From Nitrosomonas sp. (GTDB lineage Bacteria; Pseudomonadota; Gammaproteobacteria; Burkholderiales; Nitrosomonadaceae), in contig JADKHF010000042.1 of NCBI GenBank assembly GCA_016721865.1, positions 62,001 through 126,000 on the forward strand: a stretch of DNA of 64,000 nucleotides, written 5' to 3'. A program made the position numbers and the translations under genes. The notes under the pieces were generated by a model. That model was not told the origin of the DNA. It did no database searches and saw nothing but the letters and a program-made list of their open reading frames with translations. This document shows positions 27,575 through 37,407 of the stretch, in pieces (within the stretch, counting starts at the first letter, position 1; each line of letters starts with the position of its first letter).

Positions 27575-29464
27575 ATGTTTGCCAGAAAAATCGGGATTCC
27601 TACATTTGTTGCGTTCATTCATGATCTTGTTGCAGTTGCTGTAGCTTGGTGGTTTGCCTATTTATTTCGTTATAATTTTCATACTCCTCCTTTGGAATTT
27701 GGATCTTTACTGGAGATTTTGCCCTGGATTGTAGTTATACAGGGGAGTTTTTTTGTATGGTGGGGGCTTTACAGGGGATTGTGGCGTTACGCCAGTCTAC
27801 CTGATTTAAAGAGAATTTTTATCGCTGTCGTAACTGGTACAGTAACTTTATCGTTTGTCCTTTGGCTATTCGATTTGCAGGTTAATATTCCAAAGGCGGC
27901 CTTTCTGTTGGCTCCATTGTTATTGCTACTGATCATGGGCGGCAGCCGTTTGACCTATCGTGCATGGAAGGAGCGCCGTCTGTATGGCCTGGAGAGTAAT
28001 GAAGCGAAATTGGTATTGATACTCGGTGCAGGCAGCACTGCGATGAATCTGGTTAAGGATTTGGCGAGAAGCCGTGACTGGCATGTTGTTGGAATGCTGG
28101 ATGATGATCCAAGAAAATTGGGCACGCGATTGCAGGGCATCCGTGTGCTCGGCATGATCAATGAATTGCCGCACTGGGTGCAGCAGCTGAATGTCGGTCA
28201 TGTGATTATTGCCATACCGTCTGTTTCTCGGCGGATTCACCGCCAAGCTTTGGAGATGTGCTCAGAAATCGGGGTGAAAGCGATGACTGTGCCGTCTTAC
28301 GCAGATTTGATCAGCGGTAAAACAACCGTTTCACAGATTCGTGAGATAGAACTGGATGATTTGCTGGGTAGAGCGCCTGTAGTTCTGGATGATGACGGGC
28401 TACATGGTTTGTTGACAGGAAAAATTATCCTGGTTACAGGAGCGGGTGGTTCGATTGGCTCAGAATTATGCCGGCAGCTCGCTGCATTTCAACCCGATCG
28501 CATCATTTTTCTTGAACTGAATGAGTTGGCACTCTACAACATACAAGAGGAATTCTTGCTACGTTTTCCTGACATAAATCTGTCGTTTGTCATTGGTGAT
28601 ATCAAGGACCATGCGCGCATGGCACAATTATTTTCACAGTACCGGCCTTCCGTGGTTTTCCATGCAGCTGCTTACAAGCATGTTCCGCTCATGGAACAGG
28701 AGAATGCGTGCCAGGCTTTGCTGAATAATGTCCTGGGTACGTATGTACTGGCTCAGGTAGCGATAAGTTATGGCGTGGAGAAATTTGTTCTTATTTCTAC
28801 GGACAAAGCGGTAAATCCTGTGAGTGTCATGGGAGCAAGTAAGCGGTTGGCTGAAATGGTGTGCCAAGCATTGCAGCAATATAGCGCAAAGAATGTGAAG
28901 CCTGGCCAGAATAATCAGTCAAATCAAACCTGCTTTGTGATGGTGCGTTTTGGCAATGTATTGGGAAGTACCGGCAGTGTTATCCCAAAATTTCGCGAAC
29001 AGATTGCGAGAGGTGGCCCAATCACCATTACTCATCCAGAAATGACACGTTATTTCATGTCGATCCCGGAGGCGGCGCAACTCGTTTTACAAGCCGGATT
29101 GATGGGAGGTACAAAAGGCGGTGGAGAAATATTTGTGCTGGATATGGGCGACCCGGTCAAGATTGTTGATCTGGCCAATGACCTGATCCATTTGTCAGGA
29201 CTGGGAGAGGATGATATCCGCATTGTTTTCAGTGGGCTGCGTCCTGGTGAAAAGCTGCATGAGGAACTGCTGTCTGCCAGTGAAAACACTTTCCCGACAC
29301 CGCATCAGAAATTACGTATAGCTCAGGCACGCCAGGTTGATGAACAGTGGCTATCCGAGCTGACAGCTTGGTTGCTAAAAATAACTGTCTTAAGCGATCA
29401 GGAAGTCCGGGATCAACTGGTAAAGTGGGTGCTTGAATATAGCACTAAGGAAACGGAGCATTAA
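27575..29464 (+). CDS. Nucleoside-diphosphate-sugar 4,6-dehydratase/epimerase, WbpM/PglF/CapD type
   Basis: Makes UDP-4-keto-6-deoxy-GlcNAc-type precursors for surface glycans. I start it at the ATG 27575, one base after the previous stop; an upstream in-frame ATG at 27530 lies inside that gene. Four N-terminal membrane helices (about residues 10-115) are followed by a first nucleotide-binding fold (LVLILGAGSTAMNLVKDL) and the catalytic SDR domain with VTGAGGSIGSELCRQL and STDKAVNPVSVMGASKR (Met replacing Tyr in the active-site triad, as in WbpM). About 629 residues. It ends RPGEKLHEELL and a short tail. Confidence 0.92.
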   Translation: MFARKIGIPTFVAFIHDLVAVAVAWWFAYLFRYNFHTPPLEFGSLLEILPWIVVIQGSFFVWWGLYRGLWRYASLPDLKRIFIAVVTGTVTLSFVLWLFDLQVNIPKAAFLLAPLLLLLIMGGSRLTYRAWKERRLYGLESNEAKLVLILGAGSTAMNLVKDLARSRDWHVVGMLDDDPRKLGTRLQGIRVLGMINELPHWVQQLNVGHVIIAIPSVSRRIHRQALEMCSEIGVKAMTVPSYADLISGKTTVSQIREIELDDLLGRAPVVLDDDGLHGLLTGKIILVTGAGGSIGSELCRQLAAFQPDRIIFLELNELALYNIQEEFLLRFPDINLSFVIGDIKDHARMAQLFSQYRPSVVFHAAAYKHVPLMEQENACQALLNNVLGTYVLAQVAISYGVEKFVLISTDKAVNPVSVMGASKRLAEMVCQALQQYSAKNVKPGQNNQSNQTCFVMVRFGNVLGSTGSVIPKFREQIARGGPITITHPEMTRYFMSIPEAAQLVLQAGLMGGTKGGGEIFVLDMGDPVKIVDLANDLIHLSGLGEDDIRIVFSGLRPGEKLHEELLSASENTFPTPHQKLRIAQARQVDEQWLSELTAWLLKITVLSDQEVRDQLVKWVLEYSTKETEH

Positions 29465-29793
29465 ACAGCGCGCAGTAATAAACTCCAACACATTGACTAA
29501 AATCGAGATTCTCCGTGGTTTTGCAACAAGATTGTTTGCCTGAACCAGAAATCCTGGCTATTTGTATACGAAGTAATTCCATCTTCATCCTCCATCGCAT
29601 GAAACTTCGGATTAAGAGCGGCGAGTGATTTGCATGGTAACCAGTTTATTTTTCACCTTGAAGACTGTCCGAGCATAGAGCAATCCACTGCGGAAAATCT
29701 ATTTTGGTCATGTTTTCAGATTATTTTCGCTAAATAGAGCAACTATTCACCTCAAATAATCGAAAATTATGCCTCAAAATGACCTCTCCTTGC
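29465..29793. other. Intergenic region with a dispersed-repeat fragment
   Basis: No gene is seen. Bases 29547-29594 (ATCCTGGCTATTTGTATACG and on through ATTCCATCTTCATCCTCCA) resemble 59780-59832 in the same orientation. This may be a shared scrap of an old mobile element. The two genes around the region converge. Confidence 0.35.
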
Positions 29794-30549
29794 CTATGTA
29801 TGATCACTATTCCCGGACAGCCTTCTAGCGTCGCCCATCGTACCAGATCGGGAGTTTTTCTTATCCTTTAATACACGGTGGGGGCTGAGCAGAACGTGTA
29901 GAATCTGGCTTGCGATTTCTCGACCGGTATAAAGCTGTACCTTACGCGGTGAAGTGACGAGAGGGTGGCGGGTGAGGATGGTGAATTTCAGGCCGCGTTT
30001 GCGGCCCCATTTTTTTAGCAAGCGGCTTAAATCAATTTCATCTGCTGCAAACATGTCCTGATTAAATCCGCCCACATCACGAAAAGCATCGGTACGACAT
30101 ACGACCAATGCGCCCGATGCCCAGCGGAACGTAACTGAAAGCACAGTCCATAACTGCATTGCGGCGTTACCCCACCATGGCAGGTTGGGCATGTACATGA
30201 CACTGCCGCAGCCAACATGTTTTCCGCCTTCAATCATTTGTAAAATATCTGTCACCATGCCAGGATTGAGTAAACTGTCGGCATCCACAAACAGTAGCCA
30301 GTCACCCGTTGCAGCCGCTGCGCCGGTGTTGCGTGCGCGGCCTATCTGATTGATCGGTTCAAACACGACTTTTGCACCAGCTTGCATGGCCAGTTCTGCG
30401 GTTTTGTCAGTTGAGTTGTTATCTACAACGATTACTTCGTGGGTAAAGCCGGGTTTCTGAATGACGTGGATTGATTCCTGAATGGAATTCAGACAATCCG
30501 GGATCAATTGTTCTTCGTTAAAAGCGGGGATGACGATGGAAAGGTGCAT
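29794..30549 (-). CDS. Family 2 glycosyltransferase
   Basis: Cytoplasmic-face GT-A enzyme using a nucleotide sugar. It opens MHLSIVIPAFNEEQLIPDCL, has VIVVDNNSTDKTAELA and the metal-binding DXD-type FVDADSLLNP, then ARNTGAAAATGDW. 251 residues. A C-terminal amphipathic/basic region (LLSPHRVLKDKKNSR) may touch the membrane. It converges with the WbpM gene, so it is not in that operon. Acceptor unknown. Confidence 0.85.
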   Translation of the reverse strand: MHLSIVIPAFNEEQLIPDCLNSIQESIHVIQKPGFTHEVIVVDNNSTDKTAELAMQAGAKVVFEPINQIGRARNTGAAAATGDWLLFVDADSLLNPGMVTDILQMIEGGKHVGCGSVMYMPNLPWWGNAAMQLWTVLSVTFRWASGALVVCRTDAFRDVGGFNQDMFAADEIDLSRLLKKWGRKRGLKFTILTRHPLVTSPRKVQLYTGREIASQILHVLLSPHRVLKDKKNSRSGTMGDARRLSGNSDHT

Positions 30550-30639
30550 GGTGTAAACGCAGGAATTTCGGAGAGAATGCTGTCCGCTGAATGAATCGAT
30601 GGTGGAGAGCGGGAAATATGACCGCTCTCCTCAGCAAGG

Positions 30640-31230
30640 TTAGAATTCGCCTTGTTTGATATAAGGTTGTGACCAAAGTATGACTTGCATCAGTACGGAT
30701 TTGCGCCAGGCATCTTGCATACGATCTACATCATCACGGGAGTGACCGCCTTTTTCCAGGAATGGCCGTAGCGTGGTGGTGATCGGAATGAGCAATGCAA
30801 AAATGTAGTGCAAGTGAATGATCGGCACTGATTTTACGTTGTCGGTAGTATTTTTCTTCGAGGTGTGGTGACGCAATCCAATTTCGTACTGATAGTTGAG
30901 CCAATCTTGATCATAGTCTGCCTTGGCAGTATCCAGAATCCACTGACCAAAGCGTTTACGCACGGCACCTAAATAATCCATATTGGGTGTGCCATCGGCT
31001 GCATTGGTGAAGTAGTGCAGCAGGAAAGGTGTTGAGCCCACAAAACCATACCAAACATCCAGAATTTGTTCGGTTTGGTCTTTAAGTATGTCGTGTGACA
31101 TTTTCAGGTAGCGCACATCATCATCGCCAAACAGGGTAGCTTGTTTCAAATTGGCAAAATCTTCGATCGATACGGGGGATTTTGCAAGCGAAGCACTGCC
31201 ATAGGTGTAGCCAGGTATATTTGTTGTCAT
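30640..31230 (-). CDS. Protoglobin-family single-domain haem protein
   Basis: Haem-binding globin related to archaeal protoglobin and the sensor domain of globin-coupled sensors. 196 residues. Landmarks are DILKDQTEQILDVWYGFVG with the distal-pocket aromatics and the F-helix YQYEIGLRHHTSKKN, where one of the two adjacent His should be the proximal haem ligand. No output domain is fused, so it may bind or detoxify O2, NO or CO, or signal through a partner. It is monocistronic; 31231-31415 upstream contains TTGATATCAA at 31294-31303, which lacks the four-base spacer of a true FNR site. Confidence 0.85.
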   Translation of the reverse strand: MTTNIPGYTYGSASLAKSPVSIEDFANLKQATLFGDDDVRYLKMSHDILKDQTEQILDVWYGFVGSTPFLLHYFTNAADGTPNMDYLGAVRKRFGQWILDTAKADYDQDWLNYQYEIGLRHHTSKKNTTDNVKSVPIIHLHYIFALLIPITTTLRPFLEKGGHSRDDVDRMQDAWRKSVLMQVILWSQPYIKQGEF

Positions 31231-31415
31231 GAAGTTTCCTTTTATTAGATGTTAATCATTATAGGTAACTGAGCATTTTGTTACACTATGCCTTTGATAT
31301 CAATCGGCTATGCAATGAATTCTTGTAAGGTATATAGAATATGAGCCGATTGAGTATTTGAATGACGGATTCTACAGGATTGGTAATTTGTGCGGGAATA
31401 CTTTTTTGGATTGGG

Positions 31416-32822
31416 TTAGTTTTCATGCCTTTTCAATATGACATCCAACCAATTCTTCCAGTCTCGAAATTTTTCTGATAATGCGTTGTTCCCACATTTG
31501 ATGGCTATTTTCCTGGCTTGCTGGCGATGATTTATTTTAAGCCCGGAGGCGAGCAGCGCAGCGCCCTGAAGGCTGGCATCTTTTTGCTGTAAATGAAAAA
31601 CCGGGAATGTCACGCATTGAGCGATACCTTGCTGCAAACAGGGTAACTCGGACAGGCCGCCGGATAGGTAGGCCCGCGATAGCGGTGAGTGGTGGTGAAA
31701 ATCTTCCAGAATGCGTGCAACCCGGAAAATAACAGCTTCGAGCATCAGTGCCGTGATTTGTTGTGTGCTCAAATCTGAGACAGACTGAGAAAAATAAACT
31801 CCCCAATCCTTGCGAAAATACGGTGCGCCCAGACCGCTCGGTTCTGCCAGGCAGAGAATGTTGTTGCTTGCCAGATCTTCGTTGCGGCAATCATTTACAG
31901 GATAGGGTGCGAGTGCGGAGGCGATGGAATTGATCGTGCCTTCAATGGCAAATTCTGTTTGAGAATCAATATCCTGGTAAACCAATGTCTGCAGGTAGCC
32001 GTCAAATGCTGGCTCATCCCTGGTGAGGTATCGAATAACAAACCCGCCAGTGCCAAGATTAACCAAAGCCTCGTTTTGGCTATCGGTCAGGCTGGCAATC
32101 AGTGCGGCCGATTGGTCACCTACACTGGCTTGTAGAATCAAACCAAAATCCGGTAAAGATAAATTCAATCCGGTTGAAGGTTTTATTTGCGGCAGAATCG
32201 AGCATGGAATACCGAAGAGTTGGCATAAAGCGTCTGACCAGTGTTGCCGGTGGATGTCCATCAGCAAGGTGCGTGCAGCCATGGAGGCATCGGTGAGAAA
32301 ATGCTGGCCGTGCGTCCAGCGCCAGATCAGAAAAGTATCCAGGGTGCCTGCCAGCCATTCGCCCTGAACAAGCTTCTCACGCCATGCTGGATTCTCCTGT
32401 AACAGGATGCTGAGCTTGGGAGCAAAGTAATAAGCTGTCAAACGTAAGCCGGTCAGTTTATGAATGGTGTCTGTTGCTGCATGCAGGCGATTACAACAGT
32501 CTGCGCCGCGGTCATCCTGCCATGAAATCAGGGGTATTAACGGATGACCGTTGATTTTGTCCCAGATCAGGAAAGACGAACGCTGGCTGCATAGCCCCAA
32601 GGGAAGATTATTGCCGGTTTGTGCAATACATTCATTCAGAACCTGTTCGGCAATCCCGGCATAATCGAGCGCATTACTTTCATAGTGTCCATTGCGGCTA
32701 TCAATGGCAGGTGCAGAGCGGTTGACGATATGCAGGAGCTTTCCCTGCCGATTCATTGAGGCGGCTTTAATGGATGTCGTGCCCAGATCGAGGGAAATTG
32801 CCGAGATCAGGGCGTGATCCAA
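31416..32822 (-). CDS. FGGY-family carbohydrate kinase, probable glycerol kinase
   Basis: ATP-dependent kinase. The start is a TTG at 32822, overlapping the dehydrogenase gene end by 16 nt (stop at 32807). The phosphate-1 loop is SLDLGTTSIKAASM, followed by a substrate region with SWQDDRGADCC and a second ATP loop ALVNLGTGGFVI. At 468 residues it is a little short for GlpK (about 500), and the sequence is divergent, so another polyol is possible. Lying behind a GlpD-like gene and a glycerophosphodiesterase, glycerol is the best guess. Confidence 0.75.
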   Translation of the reverse strand: MDHALISAISLDLGTTSIKAASMNRQGKLLHIVNRSAPAIDSRNGHYESNALDYAGIAEQVLNECIAQTGNNLPLGLCSQRSSFLIWDKINGHPLIPLISWQDDRGADCCNRLHAATDTIHKLTGLRLTAYYFAPKLSILLQENPAWREKLVQGEWLAGTLDTFLIWRWTHGQHFLTDASMAARTLLMDIHRQHWSDALCQLFGIPCSILPQIKPSTGLNLSLPDFGLILQASVGDQSAALIASLTDSQNEALVNLGTGGFVIRYLTRDEPAFDGYLQTLVYQDIDSQTEFAIEGTINSIASALAPYPVNDCRNEDLASNNILCLAEPSGLGAPYFRKDWGVYFSQSVSDLSTQQITALMLEAVIFRVARILEDFHHHSPLSRAYLSGGLSELPCLQQGIAQCVTFPVFHLQQKDASLQGAALLASGLKINHRQQARKIAIKCGNNALSEKFRDWKNWLDVILKRHEN

Positions 32823-34395
32823 AGTTTGCGGCAGTGCTCAATTTCCTGCTGAACCCTGGCATCGTCCCAATTCATGGTATCAGCGATGCGCAGGGCAATC
32901 TGTTGTAATTCGTTTTTCGTCAGTCTGGCTAGAATGAGTAATGGCATGCGGCGGCGTAATAAATCATCGAGGTGAATAACCATTTCGGTACTGGCACAGT
33001 GCATCAGGTCGGCTACAATAAATGGCAGAGACGGGATGATTCGCTGCGCTAGATTAGCCTCTGTTTCAATTTTGCGAAAAATTTCAGATGTTCGTGTGCC
33101 ATGACGATGCAGCAGCCATCTTGCGCTTTCTGTATCAATGCCTAGTTGTGTTGCTTGGCCTAGCATGCGGAAAGACCAGTCTGGGAAATTTTCCTGCGGC
33201 GCCCAGGGAAATAATCGATCCTGGGTTGCACAGGGCAAGGCAGTGCCGAGTTGTGAACATACCGTATCGACGATACGGGCGGCATCCTGGCGTGACGAAG
33301 TTATTTTTCCACCGATGGCATAATGTACGCCGTTGGAAGCGGTTTTTATTTCCCAATCACGACTGACCGCAGAGGGTGAGCTGGGTGATGGGGTGGGGTG
33401 TTTTGTTTAAATACCCGAACCCCGGCAAAATGGCCGATAATGTCAGATTTTTTCCACGGAGTTTTCAGATAATTGTTGGCGGCAGCAAGCAAATAATCAA
33501 TATCAAGCTCATCGACGGCCACTTGTTCGACATTGCCTTTGAAATCGGTATCGGTTGTGCCTAACAGCGTTAAACCATACCAGGGAATCATAAAAAACAC
33601 CCGGCCATCTGATTTGGCCGTTAGCAACAAGGCTTCATCGTCCAGCACGGCGGGCATGACCAGATGAATGCCTTTCGCAAGATGGCACCATTCACGGCTT
33701 TGCATTTCTTTTGCCAGCCACTGACCGGTTGTGAAAACAATTTGCCTGGCACTGATTTTCTGCTCGGTTTGGGTGAGCTGATCCTCGATGACTGCCCCAT
33801 TTGCTTTTCCATTGTTTTCCAGTAACTGAGCCAACTTGCAGTAATTGATGCAGCTTGCGCCGGCATTCAGTGCTCCTGCGATTAACTCCAATACCAATCG
33901 CGCATCATCGGTTTGCGCATCAGCATAAGTAAAGCCACCTTTCAGTGCCTGTTCATTGAGGCAAGGGAAGTGCTCAGTGAATTGTTTTGGATTGAGATAG
34001 CTGTGATGCATTTGCGGATCGCTATCACCGGCCAGGAAATCGTACAGTTTTAACCCTAATTTCAGTTGCAGCCGGTTCATTCGCTGCTGCGCGTATACAG
34101 GTACACCAAAACGCAGCGGCCAGACGCGGTGAGGCGCTGCTTGTAGCAACATTTTACGCTCTTTGAGCGATTTGCTGACCAGCTTGAGATCATAGGTTTC
34201 CAGGTAACGCAGGCCACCATGAATCAGCTTGCTGGATGCGGATGAGGTAGAGCTGGCCCAATCGCCTTGTTCAACGATGACAACTTTCAGGCCACGCAGT
34301 GCAGCGTCATACGCAGTCCAGGCACCATATATGCCGCCGCCGCAAACCAGAAGATCGAAATGCTGGCTTTGTAGCGTTGCAAAATCTCTTTTCAT
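32807..34395 (-). CDS. glpD: FAD-dependent glycerol-3-phosphate dehydrogenase, frameshifted
   Basis: Oxidises glycerol-3-phosphate to dihydroxyacetone phosphate at the inner membrane, passing electrons to quinone. The N-terminal FAD fold reads FDLLVCGGGIYGAWTAYDA, followed by SSTSSASSKLIHGGLRYLE, typical of GlpD. The frame breaks in a C-rich stretch near 33385-33415 (AACACCCCACCCCATCACCC). Past it the family continues as SAVSRDWEIKTASNGVHYAI and IGGKITSSRQDAARI, then the C-terminal cap domain to 32807. About 530 residues in all, normal. Its ATG overlaps the phosphodiesterase stop (ATGA). Confidence 0.87.
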
Positions 34396-35144
34396 TGATC
34401 ACGCAGTATCAGCGCCTTATGAGGTAAATCGCTGATGAGAATATCAACACCCAGTTGCAAGGCTTTATTGATTTCTGAATCACTGTTACAGGTATAAACG
34501 GCGATACACTTTTGCTGTTCACGCAGCAGGTCGATGAACGCCTGATTCACACTCGCAATAGGCAAACAGAGACCATAAAGAAAAAAATGTGTGTGAAATA
34601 GCTTGCGTGCATCTGCGATGGTTTGCGTGGCTTCAAAGTTGTAAACCAAGGGAAACGCCGGGTTGTATCGGTGCGCATAAACCAGGCTGGGAAGATTGAA
34701 TGAGGAAACAATGATCCGTTGATCAGAACTCTGACCAGCTAGATCGAGTGTCTGGCGAATTTTTAACTCGTGACGGGAAACGGGTTCCCAGTCACGATTC
34801 TTGATTTCAAGCAATAAACGGCAGCGTTCACGATAGGCGACCAGAAATTCTTGCAGGGTCATAATGCCTTCACTCTCCGATTCTGGATTAATCAGTGCTT
34901 TAAGCTGATGAAAATCAAAATCGTCAATGTGCTTATCACTAAGTCCGATTCTATCGAGAAAACGGTCATGCCAGAGTACCGCAATTTCATCCCGACTCAA
35001 CTGCACGTCAGTTTCAATGCCATCGATTGCATAACCTAATGCTTTGTCAAAAGCGTTCCGGGTATTCTCCAGCGCTTCCGTATTCGCGCCACGGTGGGCA
35101 AATACCAGGCAATTTTCAGGTGAATGACGGGTTTTGCCTGGCAT
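34392..35144 (-). CDS. Glycerophosphodiester phosphodiesterase
   Basis: Hydrolyses glycerophosphodiesters to glycerol-3-phosphate and an alcohol. I choose the ATG at 35144 (MPGKTRHSPENCLVFAHRGA); an upstream in-frame ATG at 35258 would overlap the ankyrin gene. Catalytic and metal residues are visible: AHRGANTEALENT, GIETDVQLSRDEIAVLWHD and LLLEIKNRD. About 250 residues, UgpQ-like, without a signal peptide, so cytoplasmic. It is the first gene of a three-gene operon that turns glycerophosphodiesters and glycerol into dihydroxyacetone phosphate. Confidence 0.9.
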   Translation of the reverse strand: MPGKTRHSPENCLVFAHRGANTEALENTRNAFDKALGYAIDGIETDVQLSRDEIAVLWHDRFLDRIGLSDKHIDDFDFHQLKALINPESESEGIMTLQEFLVAYRERCRLLLEIKNRDWEPVSRHELKIRQTLDLAGQSSDQRIIVSSFNLPSLVYAHRYNPAFPLVYNFEATQTIADARKLFHTHFFLYGLCLPIASVNQAFIDLLREQQKCIAVYTCNSDSEINKALQLGVDILISDLPHKALILRDQ

Positions 35145-35160
35145 CTTCTTATATAGATAG

Positions 35161-36321
35161 CTAGTGCACTGCTGTTTGCAGTAATTCAATAATGGCTGGG
35201 TCTTTGGCAATTTCGAGTGCAGTTTTTTCCGTTTTGCTTTTAATTTTCGGGTTTGCACCTTTTGCCAGCAATAATTTCACTGCGTCGGTATGGTCATGTA
35301 AAGCAGCCCACATCAGCGGTGTAATACCGTCATCATTTTGCAGATCAATCTTGGCGCCATTCTCCAGTAATATTTCTATGACTGGCGTATGCCCATTCTG
35401 CGCCGCCAGAATCAGTGCTGTAAAACCATTGGATGCTTTGTGATCCACTTTGGCGCCATGTTTGATCAATGCGTCGACGATTCCAGTATTGCCTATCAGA
35501 GCAGCGAGAGTTAGTGCTGTCGCGTCATTTTTATCTTTCAGGTCTACTTTGGCGCCTTTTTTCAGTAGCGCGTTGACAACATCGGTATGTCCATTCTGTG
35601 CGGCGATGTAGAGTGGTGTGGTATCGTTAGCCGCTAACAGATCAACCGGAGCATTCTTGGCCAATAATGTTTCGACTATCGCTGTGTGCCCGTTCCTGGC
35701 AGCCATATAAAGTGCAGTAGTATTGTCAGAAGCTTGTACATCAATTTGCGCATTTCTTGCCAATAGTTTGTCGACGATGCTTGCTCTGCCATCCAATGCA
35801 GCAATCATTAAGGCAGTCAGTTTCTCTTTGGTTTGCAAATTGACATTGGCGCCTTTTTCCAACAGCGCATCCACAATACCTTCGTGTCCTTTTTGTGTTG
35901 CCAGCATGAGGGCTGTAATACCATCCGTAGTCTGCGCATCAACCTTGGCGCCTTTCGCCAATAATGAATTGACGACATCGGCATGACCATTTTTTGCAGC
36001 GATAATCAACGCTGTGGCTCCCCCGGCATTTTGCAGATCAACATCGGCGTTATTTTCCAGCAACAGGCTGACGATATCAGCATGTCCATATTGGGAAGCA
36101 ATGATGAGTGCGCTAAACCCCTTGTCATTCTGATAATTAACATTAATACCCTTTTCCAATAGTTGCTTGATTGTTTCCGGCTTGCCTGAGAATGCAGCTT
36201 TGATCAATTCTGTTTCATCATTGGCAAAGGCGTTGGGAGCAGAAATTAACAATACTGCCGTAGCTACCGTAAAAATTAAAAATGTACGCGTATAATTAAT
36301 TAAGTTTTTTATATCATTCAT
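35161..36321 (-). CDS. Exported ankyrin-repeat protein
   Basis: 386 residues with an N-terminal signal segment (TFLIFTVATAVLLISAPNAFA) and then about ten ankyrin repeats of 33 residues, each with the G-x-T-ALxxAAxxGH pattern (for example GATALIIAAKNGHADVVNSL). The repeats fill the rest of the protein. Ankyrin stacks mediate protein binding; the periplasmic or extracellular partner is unknown. The strong similarity between repeats suggests recent internal duplication. It ends 16 nt before the phosphodiesterase start and could be cotranscribed with it. Confidence 0.9.
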   Translation of the reverse strand: MNDIKNLINYTRTFLIFTVATAVLLISAPNAFANDETELIKAAFSGKPETIKQLLEKGINVNYQNDKGFSALIIASQYGHADIVSLLLENNADVDLQNAGGATALIIAAKNGHADVVNSLLAKGAKVDAQTTDGITALMLATQKGHEGIVDALLEKGANVNLQTKEKLTALMIAALDGRASIVDKLLARNAQIDVQASDNTTALYMAARNGHTAIVETLLAKNAPVDLLAANDTTPLYIAAQNGHTDVVNALLKKGAKVDLKDKNDATALTLAALIGNTGIVDALIKHGAKVDHKASNGFTALILAAQNGHTPVIEILLENGAKIDLQNDDGITPLMWAALHDHTDAVKLLLAKGANPKIKSKTEKTALEIAKDPAIIELLQTAVH

Positions 36322-36588
36322 CTATTACACCTATATCTGGCCTATGTCTGGCATTTTTTATCAATTCTTGAGGGCTATTTGTGGAATCGCTTACGATCCA
36401 TTTTGTAATTTTATGAAGTCAGGAATGAATTAAGAATTGATTTAAACAAGTCTGAATCCAGAAGAAAACCTCAATCTGATATTTTAACCCAGAAATGCTG
36501 GTTTCAAGGTTTAATTAGTTTGTAATTAATAGGAAAATACTTTTTGTGAAAAGTAGGAAAATGAACGCTTATTAAAAATTAGACACCT

Positions 36589-37335
36589 ATGAATGATTGG
36601 ATAATCCCTGATTGGCCGGCACCCGGCAATGTGAAAGCGCTTTTTACAACCCGCAATGGCGGTGTGAGTCATGGTGTAAAAGGTACATATGCTTCTTTGA
36701 ATTTTGGCGCACATGTCAATGATAATATGGCAGATGTTGAGTGTAACCGGGCTTTATTGCGTTGCCATCTGCCGGGGGAACCCAGATGGTTGAAACAGAT
36801 GCATGGGACGTACCCTGTCTGGATTGATAAAACGACAACGTTAACTCAGGAAGGCGATGCTGCATTGAGTCGTAAACAAGGTGTGGTTTGTGCTGTCATG
36901 GTTGCCGATTGTTTGCCGGTCTTCCTTTGTGACGCAGCGGGTACCACGGTGGGTATCGTACATGCAGGTTGGCGTGGACTGGCCGGAGGCATTATTGAAC
37001 AATCCATAGCTGCGATGCCAGTGGAACACAACAAACTGATAGCATGGCTGGGACCGGCTATTGGCCCTGATCACTTTGAGGTTGGCGCAGATGTTTACGA
37101 AGCTTTCGTAAAGCAGGACGCGCAAGCGGCGCAGGCTTTTGTGTCCAAGAACAGTAATCATGAAAATAAATGGCTGGCGGATATTTTTCTGCTGGCCCGC
37201 CAGCGATTGGAAGGCATTGGCATTACGGAGATTTATGGTGGCGAGATTTGTACATTCAGTGATTCTGCACGTTTCTTTTCTTATCGCCGGGATGGTGATA
37301 CCGGACGGATGGCTGCACTAATCTGGCTCGAATAA
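36589..37335 (+). CDS. YfiH/PgeF family (DUF152) multicopper-oxidase-like protein
   Basis: Cytoplasmic protein of the YfiH family; members act as purine nucleoside phosphorylase/deaminase or correct cell-wall precursor editing. 248 residues. Diagnostic segments are LFTTRNGGVSHGVKGTYASL, VVCAVMVADCLPVFLCD with the metal Cys, GIVHAGWRGLAGGIIEQSI with the His ligand, and LGPAIGPDHFEVG. Transcribed away from the ankyrin gene. It ends 72 nt before the ZIP gene. Confidence 0.9.
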   Translation: MNDWIIPDWPAPGNVKALFTTRNGGVSHGVKGTYASLNFGAHVNDNMADVECNRALLRCHLPGEPRWLKQMHGTYPVWIDKTTTLTQEGDAALSRKQGVVCAVMVADCLPVFLCDAAGTTVGIVHAGWRGLAGGIIEQSIAAMPVEHNKLIAWLGPAIGPDHFEVGADVYEAFVKQDAQAAQAFVSKNSNHENKWLADIFLLARQRLEGIGITEIYGGEICTFSDSARFFSYRRDGDTGRMAALIWLE

Positions 37336-37407
37336 AAGCTGCTTTAACTTGTTAATTTATTGCCTTGCAACAGCGTATAATCCCGCCTTTGTTTTTCAAT
37401 TAACTTT

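Noticed and set aside
31294..31303. TTGATATCAA as an FNR/Anr box upstream of the protoglobin gene
   Set aside because: The two half-sites touch with no four-base spacer, so it does not match the FNR consensus.
35145..35258. N-terminal extension of the glycerophosphodiesterase
   Set aside because: It would overlap the ankyrin gene by about 100 nt and adds a lysine-rich stretch unlike the family.
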